A DNA stretch of 36,817 bases from positions 1 through 36,817 of IMG/VR virus record IMGVR_UViG_3300034121_000176. One strand, written 5' to 3'. Shown here piece by piece: positions 1 through 8,079 of this stretch; within the stretch, counting starts at the first letter, position 1, and each line of letters starts with the position of its first letter. Under the pieces are notes generated by a model. The model saw only the letters and a list, made by a program, of their open reading frames with translations, made no database searches and was not told the DNA's origin. Position numbers and translations under genes: made by a program. The DNA is from a virus.

Positions 1-20
1 AGACCCCTTAAATGGGGGCT
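1..20 (-). terminator. Hairpin at the end of the late operon, possible terminator
   Basis: CCCC at 4-7 pairs with GGGG at 14-17 around the six-base loop TTAAAT. AG at 1-2 and CT at 19-20 extend the stem past one A-G mismatch. The hairpin overlaps the stop codon of the last minus-strand gene, where a late terminator would be expected. The window ends before any T-run on the minus strand could be seen, so terminator function is inferred from position and structure only. Confidence 0.4.
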
Positions 21-219
21 ACTTAGAGCCGATACCGTACTCTGATTCAGTCTTATCCAATGCTTTTGCAGCAGGGCCAGCCATAGAAGCGATAGCAATA
101 GAGATTGCTGGCTCTAATCCTAGTTCATTACCTGCTAGAAAGGTTAGGAAGGATACAATCACACCACGTAGGTATGACTTTAGGATTGCCTTTTGTTTAT
201 TGTTTAATGTTAGTTTCAT
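19..219 (-). CDS. Small two-helix membrane protein, holin candidate
   Basis: This 66-residue protein has a basic N-terminus (KLTLNNKQKAILKSY) and two hydrophobic stretches, about residues 15-30 and 35-52. A short polar tail follows. Two short membrane helices, small size and an ATGA overlap with the upstream endolysin gene fit a holin, which would form pores in the cytoplasmic membrane and release the endolysin at lysis. A purine-rich AAAGAGAACA precedes the ATG. Holins share almost no sequence, so the call rests on topology and neighbourhood. The membrane protein at 759-962 is a rival candidate. Confidence 0.55.
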   Translation of the reverse strand: MKLTLNNKQKAILKSYLRGVIVSFLTFLAGNELGLEPAISIAIASMAGPAAKALDKTESEYGIGSK

Positions 220-680
220 TTGTTCTCTTTCTTTTTAGGTAGTGGCTTGAGTTTTAATGCTGCTAACCTGGCTTGGTCAGCAGTTTTGTATACTGGTTTG
301 TTTAGCCAGGGGAACCAGGAAGAAACATCGTTCCTATGAGCAGCAACAATAGAAATATGTAGGTGCTTATTGTGAGGGTTACTCCCAGTGTATCGCCTGT
401 TTCCTTGTTCAGCCTTTTCCTCAGACCATATTTTGCCCTTGAAAATAAGATACTTAACACGCTTATCTCCTTTAAGGTTTTCAAAAATGTAATCACAATC
501 AATCCCATTCTCAGGGTCATGCGTTAAATCAACGGCTAACCCTGTGTTGTGGTCAGAGTCAGGACTCTGTTTCATATGCGCTGCTGATGGCAGCAATCCG
601 TCACTTGCTTTCTTGCGCTTAGGGCGCAAGGCTGTTGCTTGTCTCAGTACTGCTATAGCAGCAGGTGTTGCTCTAGTCAT
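216..680 (-). CDS. Endolysin, peptidase M15 (D-Ala-D-Ala carboxypeptidase-like)
   Basis: Numbered from the ATG at 680, the 154-residue protein shows the M15/LAS-type zinc peptidase signature. SDHNTGLAVD (residues 42-51) supplies His44 and Asp51, and HLH (residues 106-108) supplies the last zinc ligand. The family cleaves peptidoglycan stem or bridge peptides, so this is the likely lytic enzyme acting on the host wall. There is no signal peptide, as expected for a holin-released endolysin, and no separate wall-binding domain. The C-terminus is strongly basic (PLPKKKENK). The start is ambiguous: GTG at 695, ATG at 683 and ATG at 680 are all in frame. I prefer 680 because GGGAAG lies just upstream, although this overlaps the preceding small gene by 8 bases. 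Confidence 0.82.
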   Translation of the reverse strand: MTRATPAAIAVLRQATALRPKRKKASDGLLPSAAHMKQSPDSDHNTGLAVDLTHDPENGIDCDYIFENLKGDKRVKYLIFKGKIWSEEKAEQGNRRYTGSNPHNKHLHISIVAAHRNDVSSWFPWLNKPVYKTADQARLAALKLKPLPKKKENK

Positions 681-759
681 CATCTTCCCAATCACTAGGG
701 TCTACATTAGGTGTTACTGGGTCCCACATTGGCTCAGGAAGTATGGTTGTATATCCCAT
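673..759 (-). CDS. 28-residue acidic micro-protein, unknown
   Basis: An ATG at 759 shares bases with the TAA stop of the preceding membrane protein (TAATG), an overlap used throughout this genome. It opens a 28-codon frame ending in TAG at 673-675. The product starts MGYTTILPEPMWDPVTP and ends in the acidic DPSDWEDDD. It fills an otherwise empty gap between the membrane protein and the endolysin. No family is recognised. The evidence is coupling, exact fit to the gap and non-random composition; a chance short frame is possible. Confidence 0.45.
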   Translation of the reverse strand: MGYTTILPEPMWDPVTPNVDPSDWEDDD

Positions 760-962
760 TACTTCTTCACCAATTCAACTACTAAATCCTTTATGATGGA
801 TACTTCATGCTTGAGTCCTGTTAACTCGTCACGCATACTTGACCCAGAATTAGGCTTAAGTTCGTATAGGTAATGCTTAACTAACCAGCGCACTGAACCT
901 GCAAATGCAGATACAATTGCTATTACTGATACGATTAGCCCAGCCCAATTTGTTGCGGTCAT
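759..962 (-). CDS. Small membrane protein with coiled-coil tail, holin or spanin-like candidate
   Basis: This 67-residue protein has one clear transmembrane helix (about residues 6-27). The linker HYLYELKPNSGSS follows, then a heptad-like amphipathic helix (about residues 43-67, ending VVELVKK). Proteins with a YLxELKPNxGSS linker recur in actinophage lysis regions as far as I recall, often without a proven role. It sits just upstream of the endolysin. One membrane span plus a cytoplasmic coiled coil fits a holin accessory or antiholin as well as a holin. ATG at 962 follows the 638-residue tail gene by 17 bases. Confidence 0.6.
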   Translation of the reverse strand: MTATNWAGLIVSVIAIVSAFAGSVRWLVKHYLYELKPNSGSSMRDELTGLKHEVSIIKDLVVELVKK

Positions 963-979
963 GATTGCGCTCCTAAGAG

Positions 980-2896
980 TTAGATGGTTCTGATGGTTAG
1001 TAGAAGTATTCCGCCGAATCCAGAGAATCTTTTATCACTAGGTGTTCGGTTAATGAATTGCATTTGCTCAATGATTCCTAAGTAGGTCTCACCAGTTCTG
1101 AAGTCCTCAATTTGTATTGTGTCTCCATTACTTTCTGTTGCTTCAAGTTTTGTTAGTTTGTCGTATGCTGCATTCTCGTAGCCAATTTGCACACCAAATG
1201 AATCCATCTCTCTGTCATAACAAGCAAGCGGATACTGGAATAACCGCTGCCGTGGAACGGCAGGCAAGGACTTAAGTTGATAGCCATTTAACTCAGGGCC
1301 TAATGCTGTATCAGTGGTTGAGCGTGACAAAGTAAACTTAAAGGACAATGATTCTTGTGAACCACTTGGCTGTGATACGCCCACCTCTGGTACAAAATCA
1401 CCCTGACCTATAGTTCCAATTGTATATTCATTATTAGATAAACCAATTGAGGTAATTACAAGTCCGCCATTAGTGTTGTCTAAGCGTGGCTTAATTGTTT
1501 TAAATATCTTATTCTCAAGAGTTCCATATCTAATCTTACCTGTGGTTACAGACCCAGTTGCTGCTAGTACAGTAGTAGATTGAATGGCTATGCCATTGCT
1601 TCCTGATGTAGTAAAGGCTATCTGGTTAGTGTTGCCTACGAAATCTACGCTAGTTGCATAACCCGTAACACTAGTAAGGTAGGTGTCTTTAGCATATGCA
1701 AATCGTAAGTTTTCAATCTCTGAGCCTAAGTCAATACGGTATAAGCCAGGGCAACCATTGATAGTGCCAGCAGCCCAGACATACTTATCGCGGAAAGCAA
1801 AGTCAAAGATACCATTAGCATCTTCAAACAATAAAGGACCATACTTTAAGTCACCAGTCTCAGGTAAAATCTCAGCCACACGCATACCCTTGTTAGTACC
1901 AATAACTAAGTACCCAAGATACGACTCGATTTTGTTGACTATCTCACCAATTGGCAATTGTGCTGCTACAATCCCTGATGTCAGGGTAGGCATAGAACCA
2001 GAAGCAGACAGAGTAAACTTGTAGATGGCGGAGTTTCCGCCAACATAACCAGCAGCATAGATAGCAGAGCCACCTTCAGATATAGATGACCATATCCAGT
2101 CAGCATTTGGATGTGTGTATATGGGTGTAGGTAGCGCGTGAGTTGAACTTTTGGTACTAGTTAATTCGTAAACACTAGTACCAACACAACCAACAAGACG
2201 TTGTTTAACCCAAGCAAGTATAACCTTTTCACTGCCACCAGTATTGTAGTACGCGCTATATCCAGAAGTAGGTGTAGATATTAAGCCAGTATAAATCTGG
2301 TCATTGTCTGCTATAAAAAGATGTGTACCATCTGTTGCAACTGCCAAGGTTGCTGTATCTAAACCAGCAGTAACTACATGTGAGTATGTAACAGCAGTAC
2401 CGCTAGCAGTATAATTTTTTATAGTTGTATTTGCTGATTCCCAGCCAAGTATCTTATTAGTAGAACCATCAACAATGGAAAGAATCTTGTGAGTACCAGT
2501 AGTGACACCAGACAAGTTTGCTGTTTGCTTAAGAAGAGTAACCTTACCCTTAGTCCAAATGTCTACATTGTTTGAGTCAGTAAAGCGATAGCCAACAGTT
2601 TCACCAGCAGATGGGTCATAGTAATTAATGCCAGCACCATTGTGAAAGGATGACTGTGAGCGTACCCACCAACCAGTAATTGATTGCTCACCTGGTTCAT
2701 TGCTCTGGTCAATCTGTTGTTTACGGTACGGTGCTGTCTCCCTACGATAAGGAGTCTCATCATTTGTCATAAGAAAAAATGGTTGACCATTAACTGCTAT
2801 GTCGTATGATTCAGCGTTCCTAGTGTAACTTGATATAGATGAGGGATTGCTAAGTTCATAAGGAATACCTTCTGTAATATCATCGCCGTATGCCAT
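980..2896 (-). CDS. Large beta-rich tail protein, possible tail nozzle (beta-propeller)
   Basis: This 638-residue protein is almost entirely short beta-prone segments rich in Gly, Thr, Ser and Tyr, with no signal peptide or membrane span. Repeating stretches such as TLAVATDGTHLFIADNDQIY and DFAFRDKYVWAAGTINGCPG look like propeller blades. The C-terminal part (about 545-638; YPLACYDREMDSFG, then TGETYLGIIEQMQF) resembles terminal domains of actinophage minor tail proteins as I remember them. Podovirus tail nozzles (T7 gp12 type) are beta-propellers, and a putative connector gene lies nearby, so a nozzle is a reasonable inference. A host-recognition tail protein is the alternative. GGGAGAGCA precedes the ATG. 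Confidence 0.55.
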   Translation of the reverse strand: MAYGDDITEGIPYELSNPSSISSYTRNAESYDIAVNGQPFFLMTNDETPYRRETAPYRKQQIDQSNEPGEQSITGWWVRSQSSFHNGAGINYYDPSAGETVGYRFTDSNNVDIWTKGKVTLLKQTANLSGVTTGTHKILSIVDGSTNKILGWESANTTIKNYTASGTAVTYSHVVTAGLDTATLAVATDGTHLFIADNDQIYTGLISTPTSGYSAYYNTGGSEKVILAWVKQRLVGCVGTSVYELTSTKSSTHALPTPIYTHPNADWIWSSISEGGSAIYAAGYVGGNSAIYKFTLSASGSMPTLTSGIVAAQLPIGEIVNKIESYLGYLVIGTNKGMRVAEILPETGDLKYGPLLFEDANGIFDFAFRDKYVWAAGTINGCPGLYRIDLGSEIENLRFAYAKDTYLTSVTGYATSVDFVGNTNQIAFTTSGSNGIAIQSTTVLAATGSVTTGKIRYGTLENKIFKTIKPRLDNTNGGLVITSIGLSNNEYTIGTIGQGDFVPEVGVSQPSGSQESLSFKFTLSRSTTDTALGPELNGYQLKSLPAVPRQRLFQYPLACYDREMDSFGVQIGYENAAYDKLTKLEATESNGDTIQIEDFRTGETYLGIIEQMQFINRTPSDKRFSGFGGILLLTIRTI

Positions 2897-2908
2897 TGCT
2901 CTCCCTAA

Positions 2909-3106
2909 TTACCACTTGCCCAACGGGCAAGTTGCTGGTTCTAATTTAGTTTTCATATACATAAAACAACCACATTCTTTGCATGTGGATGTGAGGTCTA
3001 CAAGTTGTGGGCATGCTTTGCAGATATCAAATCTGCGTTCTGCTTCTTCTTTAGTAGCCCTTGGAGTTCCATTGAACATATCCCAAGGCTTTACATCATC
3101 ACTCAT
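2909..3106 (-). CDS. Small zinc-finger-like protein (CxxC...CxxCxC)
   Basis: The 65-residue product carries FDICKACPQ, then STCKECGCFMYMKTKL and a final ATCPLGKW. The paired CxxC motifs plus a later Cys look like a zinc ribbon or knuckle. Small proteins ending in the pattern CGCFMxxKTKLxxAxCPxGKW are common in phage structural clusters, and their role is unknown to me. I chose the ATG at 3106, which overlaps the preceding stop as TAATG, over an in-frame GTG two codons upstream, because this coupling recurs in the operon. No separate Shine-Dalgarno is visible. Confidence 0.6.
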   Translation of the reverse strand: MSDDVKPWDMFNGTPRATKEEAERRFDICKACPQLVDLTSTCKECGCFMYMKTKLEPATCPLGKW

Positions 3107-3516
3107 TAGCACGGAGGGTTAGCAGGATAATCGCTTGTAGAACAAGAAACTGTTTGTTCACAAGTTCCAGTATAAGATACATCAGTACTAGAAGTGTAGC
3201 GATTACCATATGCTGTTGTGCAGTACCAAGTAGTTACTGGAACGCAGTTTATTGTTTCAGTTTCTGTAGTACTGCTATTTTCAGTATAAGAAGAACAATC
3301 GCTTGCTGTACATGTTCTTGTTCCAGTAACTGTACGTGTACGTGATTGCGTTCCACCAACACAAGGTGAGTATCCCGACCATGCACCATATGTATAACTC
3401 CATGCACCACATGTAGGAGTACAAGTTGGAGGAGGTGGGGGAGGGGGTGGAGGAGGAGGAGGTTCTACTGGTGGAACAATGCTACCTGAAATAATTCCGT
3501 ATAAAAGATTTAACAT
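3106..3516 (-). CDS. Polyproline and Cys-rich protein with a thrombospondin type 1-like repeat
   Basis: The 136 residues divide into a short hydrophobic N-terminus, twelve consecutive prolines (19-30), and a domain rich in Cys, Thr and Ser. There are ten Cys, at 32, 36, 52, 69, 74, 91, 99, 119, 125 and 136. The core GAWSGYSPCVGGTQSRTRTV (residues 44-63) has the W-S-x-x-S-x-C...R-x-R layout of thrombospondin type 1 repeats, which bind glycans or proteins outside cells. It sits among fibre genes, so a disulfide-stabilised receptor-binding or decoration role is inferred. The start is ATG at 3516, coupled as TAATG to the fibre gene upstream. Disulfides would form only outside the reducing cytoplasm. 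Confidence 0.55.
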   Translation of the reverse strand: MLNLLYGIISGSIVPPVEPPPPPPPPPPPPTCTPTCGAWSYTYGAWSGYSPCVGGTQSRTRTVTGTRTCTASDCSSYTENSSTTETETINCVPVTTWYCTTAYGNRYTSSTDVSYTGTCEQTVSCSTSDYPANPPC

Positions 3517-4355
3517 TAGGCTGACAAATCTCCAGTAGCAATAAAGGTATTGCTACCAGTACAAATGATTGCTACTGTTGAGTTCTGTGCACGGAAGTTA
3601 AGACCAGGGGTTGCAGAGACTGTTACTCCTGAACCTGCTACCAACGCACTAGCACCAGTACCTAGTCTTGCAATGTAAACAACATCTCCCTGCGAAAATA
3701 CGCTAGGCGGTACTGTAACATTTGCAGTGCTAGATGATGTTACTACAACCATCTTACTCTTGTCTGTTGCCGTAAGAGTATATCCAGAAGACTGTGCGTT
3801 AATTGCAACACTTGATACTGGAAATGTAATTACTGGTGTGTTGATAGTCGGAGATGTTAGTGTCTTATCAGTAAGAGTCTGGCTACCAGTTAATGTAACA
3901 AAGTCATCATCAGTCATCGCCGTTTGAAATTGTGCTTTAGTACCAGTAATAGTATTGCTACCCAAAGCAATTGTTTTATTGCTTAGGGTCACAGAAGAAG
4001 TTGTAGTTAATGCTGAGTCTACACCAGTAGCAAAGTAAGACAAGTCATCACTTGTAAGTACATGCTTGATAATTGCTCCGCTATCATGTGCTACTGCTGC
4101 TGTTCCAGCACGGTTACGAACCACAGTTAAAGCATCAACTGATACTGGATTTGTAGATGTAGAGTAAACAAAAACAATTTCTTCTTTTGCTGTGTCAGGG
4201 TCAATAGCAAGAGTAAACTGGTCTCCAGGGTCAAGAGTAAATGGAATTAAATCATCTGCGGTTCCAGTTAAAACGTTAAGTGTTGTGGCACTTGATGAGA
4301 CACCTCCGCCAGACAACTGCGTTTCCTTACTAATACTTGAATATTTACGTGGCAT
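3516..4355 (-). CDS. Tail fibre or tail appendage protein
   Basis: This 279-residue Thr/Ser/Val-rich protein has phage-fibre character. An N-terminal part (about 1-100) contains TLDPGDQFTLAIDPDTAKEE and VVRNRAGT. A middle linker TLTGSQTLTDKTLTSPTIN (about 154-172) is a recurrent phage fibre motif. The C-terminal beta domain includes GDVVYIARLGTGASALV. No enzyme motif is seen. It probably forms part of the adsorption apparatus and follows the putative connector gene. GGAAAACAA precedes the ATG at 4355. Which appendage it belongs to cannot be told from the sequence. Confidence 0.6.
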   Translation of the reverse strand: MPRKYSSISKETQLSGGGVSSSATTLNVLTGTADDLIPFTLDPGDQFTLAIDPDTAKEEIVFVYSTSTNPVSVDALTVVRNRAGTAAVAHDSGAIIKHVLTSDDLSYFATGVDSALTTTSSVTLSNKTIALGSNTITGTKAQFQTAMTDDDFVTLTGSQTLTDKTLTSPTINTPVITFPVSSVAINAQSSGYTLTATDKSKMVVVTSSSTANVTVPPSVFSQGDVVYIARLGTGASALVAGSGVTVSATPGLNFRAQNSTVAIICTGSNTFIATGDLSA

Positions 4356-4364
4356 TTGTTTTCC

Positions 4365-5267
4365 TTAGCGTGAGTAGTGGATTCTAACTGGGTACTGTCC
4401 TTGCAAACGACTTGCTTCTTCATTAAGTCTTTGTTGATACAAGGCGTAAACATACTTAGATGCAGATGCACTAGCATTAGAAGGAATCTTCATATCTGCT
4501 GTATCTGATTCAGCAGATGTTAGGTTAAGTCTTCCAGCATCTACGAAAGAGAGCAGCCTTGCGGCTGCTCCTAGAGTAATAACATCCCGTGCTGTATCTG
4601 GCAAACCAGTAACATCTTTAAACTCATCTGTGCTTGAGTCAAGTGTGTTAGGGGCTGCTGTGTACCATACTTGAACAGTACGACCAGGACTAATAGCATC
4701 ATATATTGAAATAGAATTGTTTGAATTAAAAGATGTAGCGTTTGCCATTGGGTCTACACGCCAACGAGTAACTGGTATCCACTCTTTACTAGGACCAATT
4801 GATTCCCAACTAACTGCAATAATATCTTCAGCATCATCTGGAAGCGAGTAAGTTGAAACTGCTGAATTAAATGTAAATGTTGTAGACTGAATAGACCACA
4901 ACTTTGGAAAGACTGAGTTGATTGTATCGTTAATTGCCTGCTTGATGTTTACTCTAGGAAATGTTGGAGCCAAAGTAACCTGAGCATAACGAGCATGTGG
5001 GGCTGGAGTTGTATTAGAATACCCACGCCCAAATCCTGGAATTACTTTAAGCGTGCTTGTTGTTTTATCAAACGAGTCAATCCATAACAACTCATCATCA
5101 ATCTCAATAATTCCTTTAGCAAGATTACTAGATGAACCAATTGTAATATCACTGTCAGTAGTTGTTAGTCCAGCAGAATTGGCAAGATAGGTAATGCGGT
5201 CTTGACGCATAGTATATCCAGCAAGGTTAGAGCGTACCTCATCAACCATATCTTTTAGTGTTGCCAT
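4365..5267 (-). CDS. Putative head-tail connector / tail adaptor
   Basis: The 300-residue protein begins MATLKDMVDEVRSNLAG, a beginning common among phage connector-like proteins. It then shows a beta-rich middle (STYSLPDDAEDIIAVSWE, about 160-177) and a helical C-terminus with DTARDVITLGAAARLL and YALYQQRLNEEASRLQ. A helix-beta-helix layout of about 200-300 residues fits gatekeeper proteins such as T7 gp11, but I see no decisive motif. The start is the ATG at 5267 with GGAGGA upstream, sharing TAATG with the preceding stop. A 23-residue extension to 5336 is rejected because it would overlap the preceding gene deeply. Most likely structural, joining portal to tail. Confidence 0.5.
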   Translation of the reverse strand: MATLKDMVDEVRSNLAGYTMRQDRITYLANSAGLTTTDSDITIGSSSNLAKGIIEIDDELLWIDSFDKTTSTLKVIPGFGRGYSNTTPAPHARYAQVTLAPTFPRVNIKQAINDTINSVFPKLWSIQSTTFTFNSAVSTYSLPDDAEDIIAVSWESIGPSKEWIPVTRWRVDPMANATSFNSNNSISIYDAISPGRTVQVWYTAAPNTLDSSTDEFKDVTGLPDTARDVITLGAAARLLSFVDAGRLNLTSAESDTADMKIPSNASASASKYVYALYQQRLNEEASRLQGQYPVRIHYSR

Positions 5268-5467
5268 TATTCCTCCGTTAGGGTTTCTTGAACTTCTGGT
5301 TCTGTAAACTTGCCAGTCTCTGGGTCGTATGTCCACCCAGTACCCGCAGGGTTTTCATCTGTGAACTCAATTAAAACACAGCGCAATGCCGCCTCTGTCG
5401 CTTCTTTATCGTCAGCAGCAATAATATTTGCTACACTATTACCGCTTAACACTGCATATTTAGGCAT
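5267..5467 (-). CDS. Small acidic protein of unknown function in the fibre cluster
   Basis: The 66-residue product starts MPKYAVLSGNSVANIIAAD, continues with NPAGTGWTYDPETGKF and ends with an acidic tail. Small phage proteins with a KYAVxxGNxVxNIIxAD start and a GxGWTYD motif recur next to fibre genes as I recall, without assigned roles. It begins 9 bases after the 530-residue fibre gene, behind AAGGAGAATAA, and is coupled by TAATG to the connector-like gene. A chaperone or minor virion component is possible but unproven. Confidence 0.6.
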   Translation of the reverse strand: MPKYAVLSGNSVANIIAADDKEATEAALRCVLIEFTDENPAGTGWTYDPETGKFTEPEVQETLTEE

Positions 5468-5476
5468 TTATTCTCC

Positions 5477-7069
5477 TTAGTAAAATATTAAAATAGCGCC
5501 GTCTCCTCCAGCACCACCAATTGTATCTTTGTCACCAGCAGAGGCACCTCCGCCTCCACCACCAAGACCACCAGCACCGCCTTGTTTGCCAGAACCGTTG
5601 TTGCCTGCGCCAAGGTAGCCTCCGCCACCACCGCCTGCACCAAAATCTATGCCTGTGCCAGTAGAACCAGTACCGCCAGCATACCTGTCACCAGCACCAC
5701 CAGCCCCGCCTGTCGCAGTTCTATAATTAAGAGTAGAACTACCGCCACCACCAATTAAACCTGCTCCACCCGCAAAACCAGTATTAGTAGCGTTATTGAC
5801 AGAAGAAGAACTCATACCTGCGCCGCCACCATTATAGCCAGCATTGCCAGCAGCCGAACTACCGCCTTGTCCTGTAGCGCCAAATGCGCCGCTATTATAT
5901 AAAGGTCCACCTATTTGACCGTTTTGAACTGAGGTACTCCCACCACCACCAGCAGCACTAATTCCGCCTAACAAAAAACGGTCACCAGTAGTTGACCTTC
6001 CGTAGCCAGCACCACCACCGCCTGCTATTACTGCCCCAAAACTAGTTACTCCACCAGGTCTACCACTATTACCCAAATAATTCAATGGAGCCTGACTAAC
6101 AGCAGAAGCATAAGTTTCAAAGCCTAAAGACCAGTCCTGACCAACACCTCCCGCGCCAACAACGCAAGTAGTTGGTATGTAAGTCCAGCCAGCAGAATAG
6201 CCACCAGCACCACCGCCTGAACCTGCGCACCAAGTTTGGTTATGTGCTGCAGTACCAGCAACAGTTAAAGCAGTTCCAGTGCCAACATTTGTGTTACCCA
6301 TTATAGTAAAAGAAGTCGCATCAGCACTAACTACCATTGCGTTAGAAAAATTAAAGGAAGTAGGGGTATTTCCAGTTGTAGTAATTGAATCACCAACAGC
6401 AAAATTATTGACAGCGGTAAATGTTACATTACCAAAGTATGTAATAGTTCCGCTTGCTGCGCCAGTAGTATTGTTTACGACAGAAAAACTTGTACCAGGA
6501 GTGCTGTCTGTTATGTTAAATGTTCCGTTATACCCACTTGGGGTAGCCCCTTGGATTTGAATAACACTTCCAACTGGCACTATTCCCGTAGTGCTATATG
6601 TTACTTTTCCAGTAGAAGGAGAAGAGGCAGTAACTGCCGTAATTGTTCCACCTGGTGTAGCGGCAGTAATTACCACCCTGACTGTAGCATATGCGTGAGC
6701 AGCGGTGTGAGTACCAGTAGTAGCATTTGTTACTGTAAAGTTGGTTGTTGAAGCACTAGCAATAGTGGCAAGGGATACGTTGTAACCACTAATGTTAGAA
6801 CCAGAAACAGATACCTGCATACCAGCAACAAAGTTATTGTCACAGGTATAGGTAATAGTTGTACCGTTACCTGATATAGCAGTAATATATCTTTGCGTTG
6901 ATAACTTGGCGCTACCCCCGCCACCACCTCCACCTATGCAAACTGCATAGACGCGTTTAACACTGTCTGGAATACCAGTAACAGTACCGCTTGAAGTAAT
7001 AGTTTGCCGTAGTTTTAATCCTAAAGGAATATCAGCAAATGATGAATTATCGTATATGTTAACAGACAT
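5477..7069 (-). CDS. Gly-rich tail fibre / adhesin with inserted beta modules
   Basis: This 530-residue protein starts with a domain shared with its neighbour at 7078-8079: LKLRQTITSSGTVTGIPDSV, then YAVCIGGGGGGG. From about residue 280 to the end it is dominated by GG-rich repeats (GGGGAGYG, GGAGGAGDRYAGG), ending GGAGGDGAILIFY. Between about 54 and 275 lies an insertion of roughly three related beta modules (for example SGYNVSLATI, SGYNGTFNIT, then TTNFTVTNATTGT). Polyglycine-rich distal domains are known in phage adhesins such as T-even-like gp38, where they form polyglycine-II sandwiches. A receptor-binding role is inferred. GGAGAAACT precedes the ATG. Confidence 0.65.
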   Translation of the reverse strand: MSVNIYDNSSFADIPLGLKLRQTITSSGTVTGIPDSVKRVYAVCIGGGGGGGSAKLSTQRYITAISGNGTTITYTCDNNFVAGMQVSVSGSNISGYNVSLATIASASTTNFTVTNATTGTHTAAHAYATVRVVITAATPGGTITAVTASSPSTGKVTYSTTGIVPVGSVIQIQGATPSGYNGTFNITDSTPGTSFSVVNNTTGAASGTITYFGNVTFTAVNNFAVGDSITTTGNTPTSFNFSNAMVVSADATSFTIMGNTNVGTGTALTVAGTAAHNQTWCAGSGGGAGGYSAGWTYIPTTCVVGAGGVGQDWSLGFETYASAVSQAPLNYLGNSGRPGGVTSFGAVIAGGGGAGYGRSTTGDRFLLGGISAAGGGGSTSVQNGQIGGPLYNSGAFGATGQGGSSAAGNAGYNGGGAGMSSSSVNNATNTGFAGGAGLIGGGGSSTLNYRTATGGAGGAGDRYAGGTGSTGTGIDFGAGGGGGGYLGAGNNGSGKQGGAGGLGGGGGGASAGDKDTIGGAGGDGAILIFY

Positions 7070-7077
7070 AGTTTCTC

Positions 7078-8079
7078 CTAATAGTAAATATAAATAATTC
7101 CATTGCCACCATGACCGCGGCTACCGCTAGTACCAGCCCCACCACCGCCACCGCCACCAAGTCCACCATTACCACCATTTACTCCAGAAGCATTAGCGCC
7201 ATTTCCATTAGTAGTGGGATTTGCAGCAAATGGATTTCCCATACCTGCCCCACCACCACCAGCACCATTGGTTGCTGTTCCTGTAGTTCCAGTTCCACCT
7301 GTATAATTAATACCAGTTGGTCCTATACCGTTACCGCCATTGCCTCCAGTGCGCGTTCCCGTTGTATTAATTACACCACCACCGCCACCGCCAACGTAAC
7401 CACTGCCACCGTTACCGCCAGAATTATTTCCATCAGGACCTGCTGCCCCACCGCCTCCGCCTCCAGCAACGCCGTTTCCGCCATTTCCACCACTACCGCC
7501 ATGAGCGCGAGATGCACCACCACCTTGACCAGCCGCCCCGCCAGGTGAACCATCTTTACCACTTTGTGAAACGCTACTCTCGCCGCGGGCAGGAGACGAA
7601 CCCGTTAAACCATTGTAATTTGTTAGACCTACAGAACCAGTTTGGGCATTGGAAGCATCTGCAGGGCCACCGCCACCGCCTGCACCAATTGTTACAGTAG
7701 GTTGAGTAGAACCTGCATATCGGCCACCAGCAGAAATGATGGCACCATAACGAGAATAACCACCATTGCCAACGCCAGTACTACCAGCACCTACAATGCA
7801 ACTATTTTCAACAAGTGTAAAACCCCAACCAACTCCACCTGCGCCGCCTCCTGCAGTAGCACTGGTACCACCCGCTGCACCGCCACCAACAACTACTGCA
7901 TACACAATTTCAATTCCTGCTGGAATAGTTACTGCACCAGATGATGTAATAACTTGACGCAATGTCAGCCCGTAAGGGTTAACAACTGATGTTTGATTTA
8001 ATGGTGTGTATTTATTTTCAGATGGCATCCACGAAGATACCTGAGAACCTGATTGTCCTCTATCCATTCTTGCTGACAT
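7078..8079 (-). CDS. Gly-rich tail fibre / adhesin, paralogue of the 530-residue protein
   Basis: The 333-residue protein opens with a short unique stretch (MSARMDRGQSGSQVSSWMP). The shared domain LTLRQVITSSGAVTIPAGIE then leads into YAVVVGGGAAGG, and GG-x repeats run to the end (GGGGGGAGTSGSRGHGGNGI). It lacks the roughly 220-residue insertion of its paralogue. Both end in a hydrophobic IIYIYY or ILIFY-type strand, which suggests a common closing strand. A role as a distal adhesin or fibre tip is inferred. The ATG at 8079 is coupled (TAATG) to the preceding gene. Confidence 0.65.
   Translation of the reverse strand: MSARMDRGQSGSQVSSWMPSENKYTPLNQTSVVNPYGLTLRQVITSSGAVTIPAGIEIVYAVVVGGGAAGGTSATAGGGAGGVGWGFTLVENSCIVGAGSTGVGNGGYSRYGAIISAGGRYAGSTQPTVTIGAGGGGGPADASNAQTGSVGLTNYNGLTGSSPARGESSVSQSGKDGSPGGAAGQGGGASRAHGGSGGNGGNGVAGGGGGGAAGPDGNNSGGNGGSGYVGGGGGGVINTTGTRTGGNGGNGIGPTGINYTGGTGTTGTATNGAGGGGAGMGNPFAANPTTNGNGANASGVNGGNGGLGGGGGGGAGTSGSRGHGGNGIIYIYY

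Noticed and set aside
5268-5336. N-terminal extension of the connector-like protein
   Set aside because: It lies wholly inside the preceding gene and lacks a ribosome site; the ATG at 5267 has GGAGGA and TAATG coupling.
7111-7957. Plus-strand frames opposite the Gly-rich adhesin
   Set aside because: They are low-complexity mirror images of the GG repeats with no ribosome sites.
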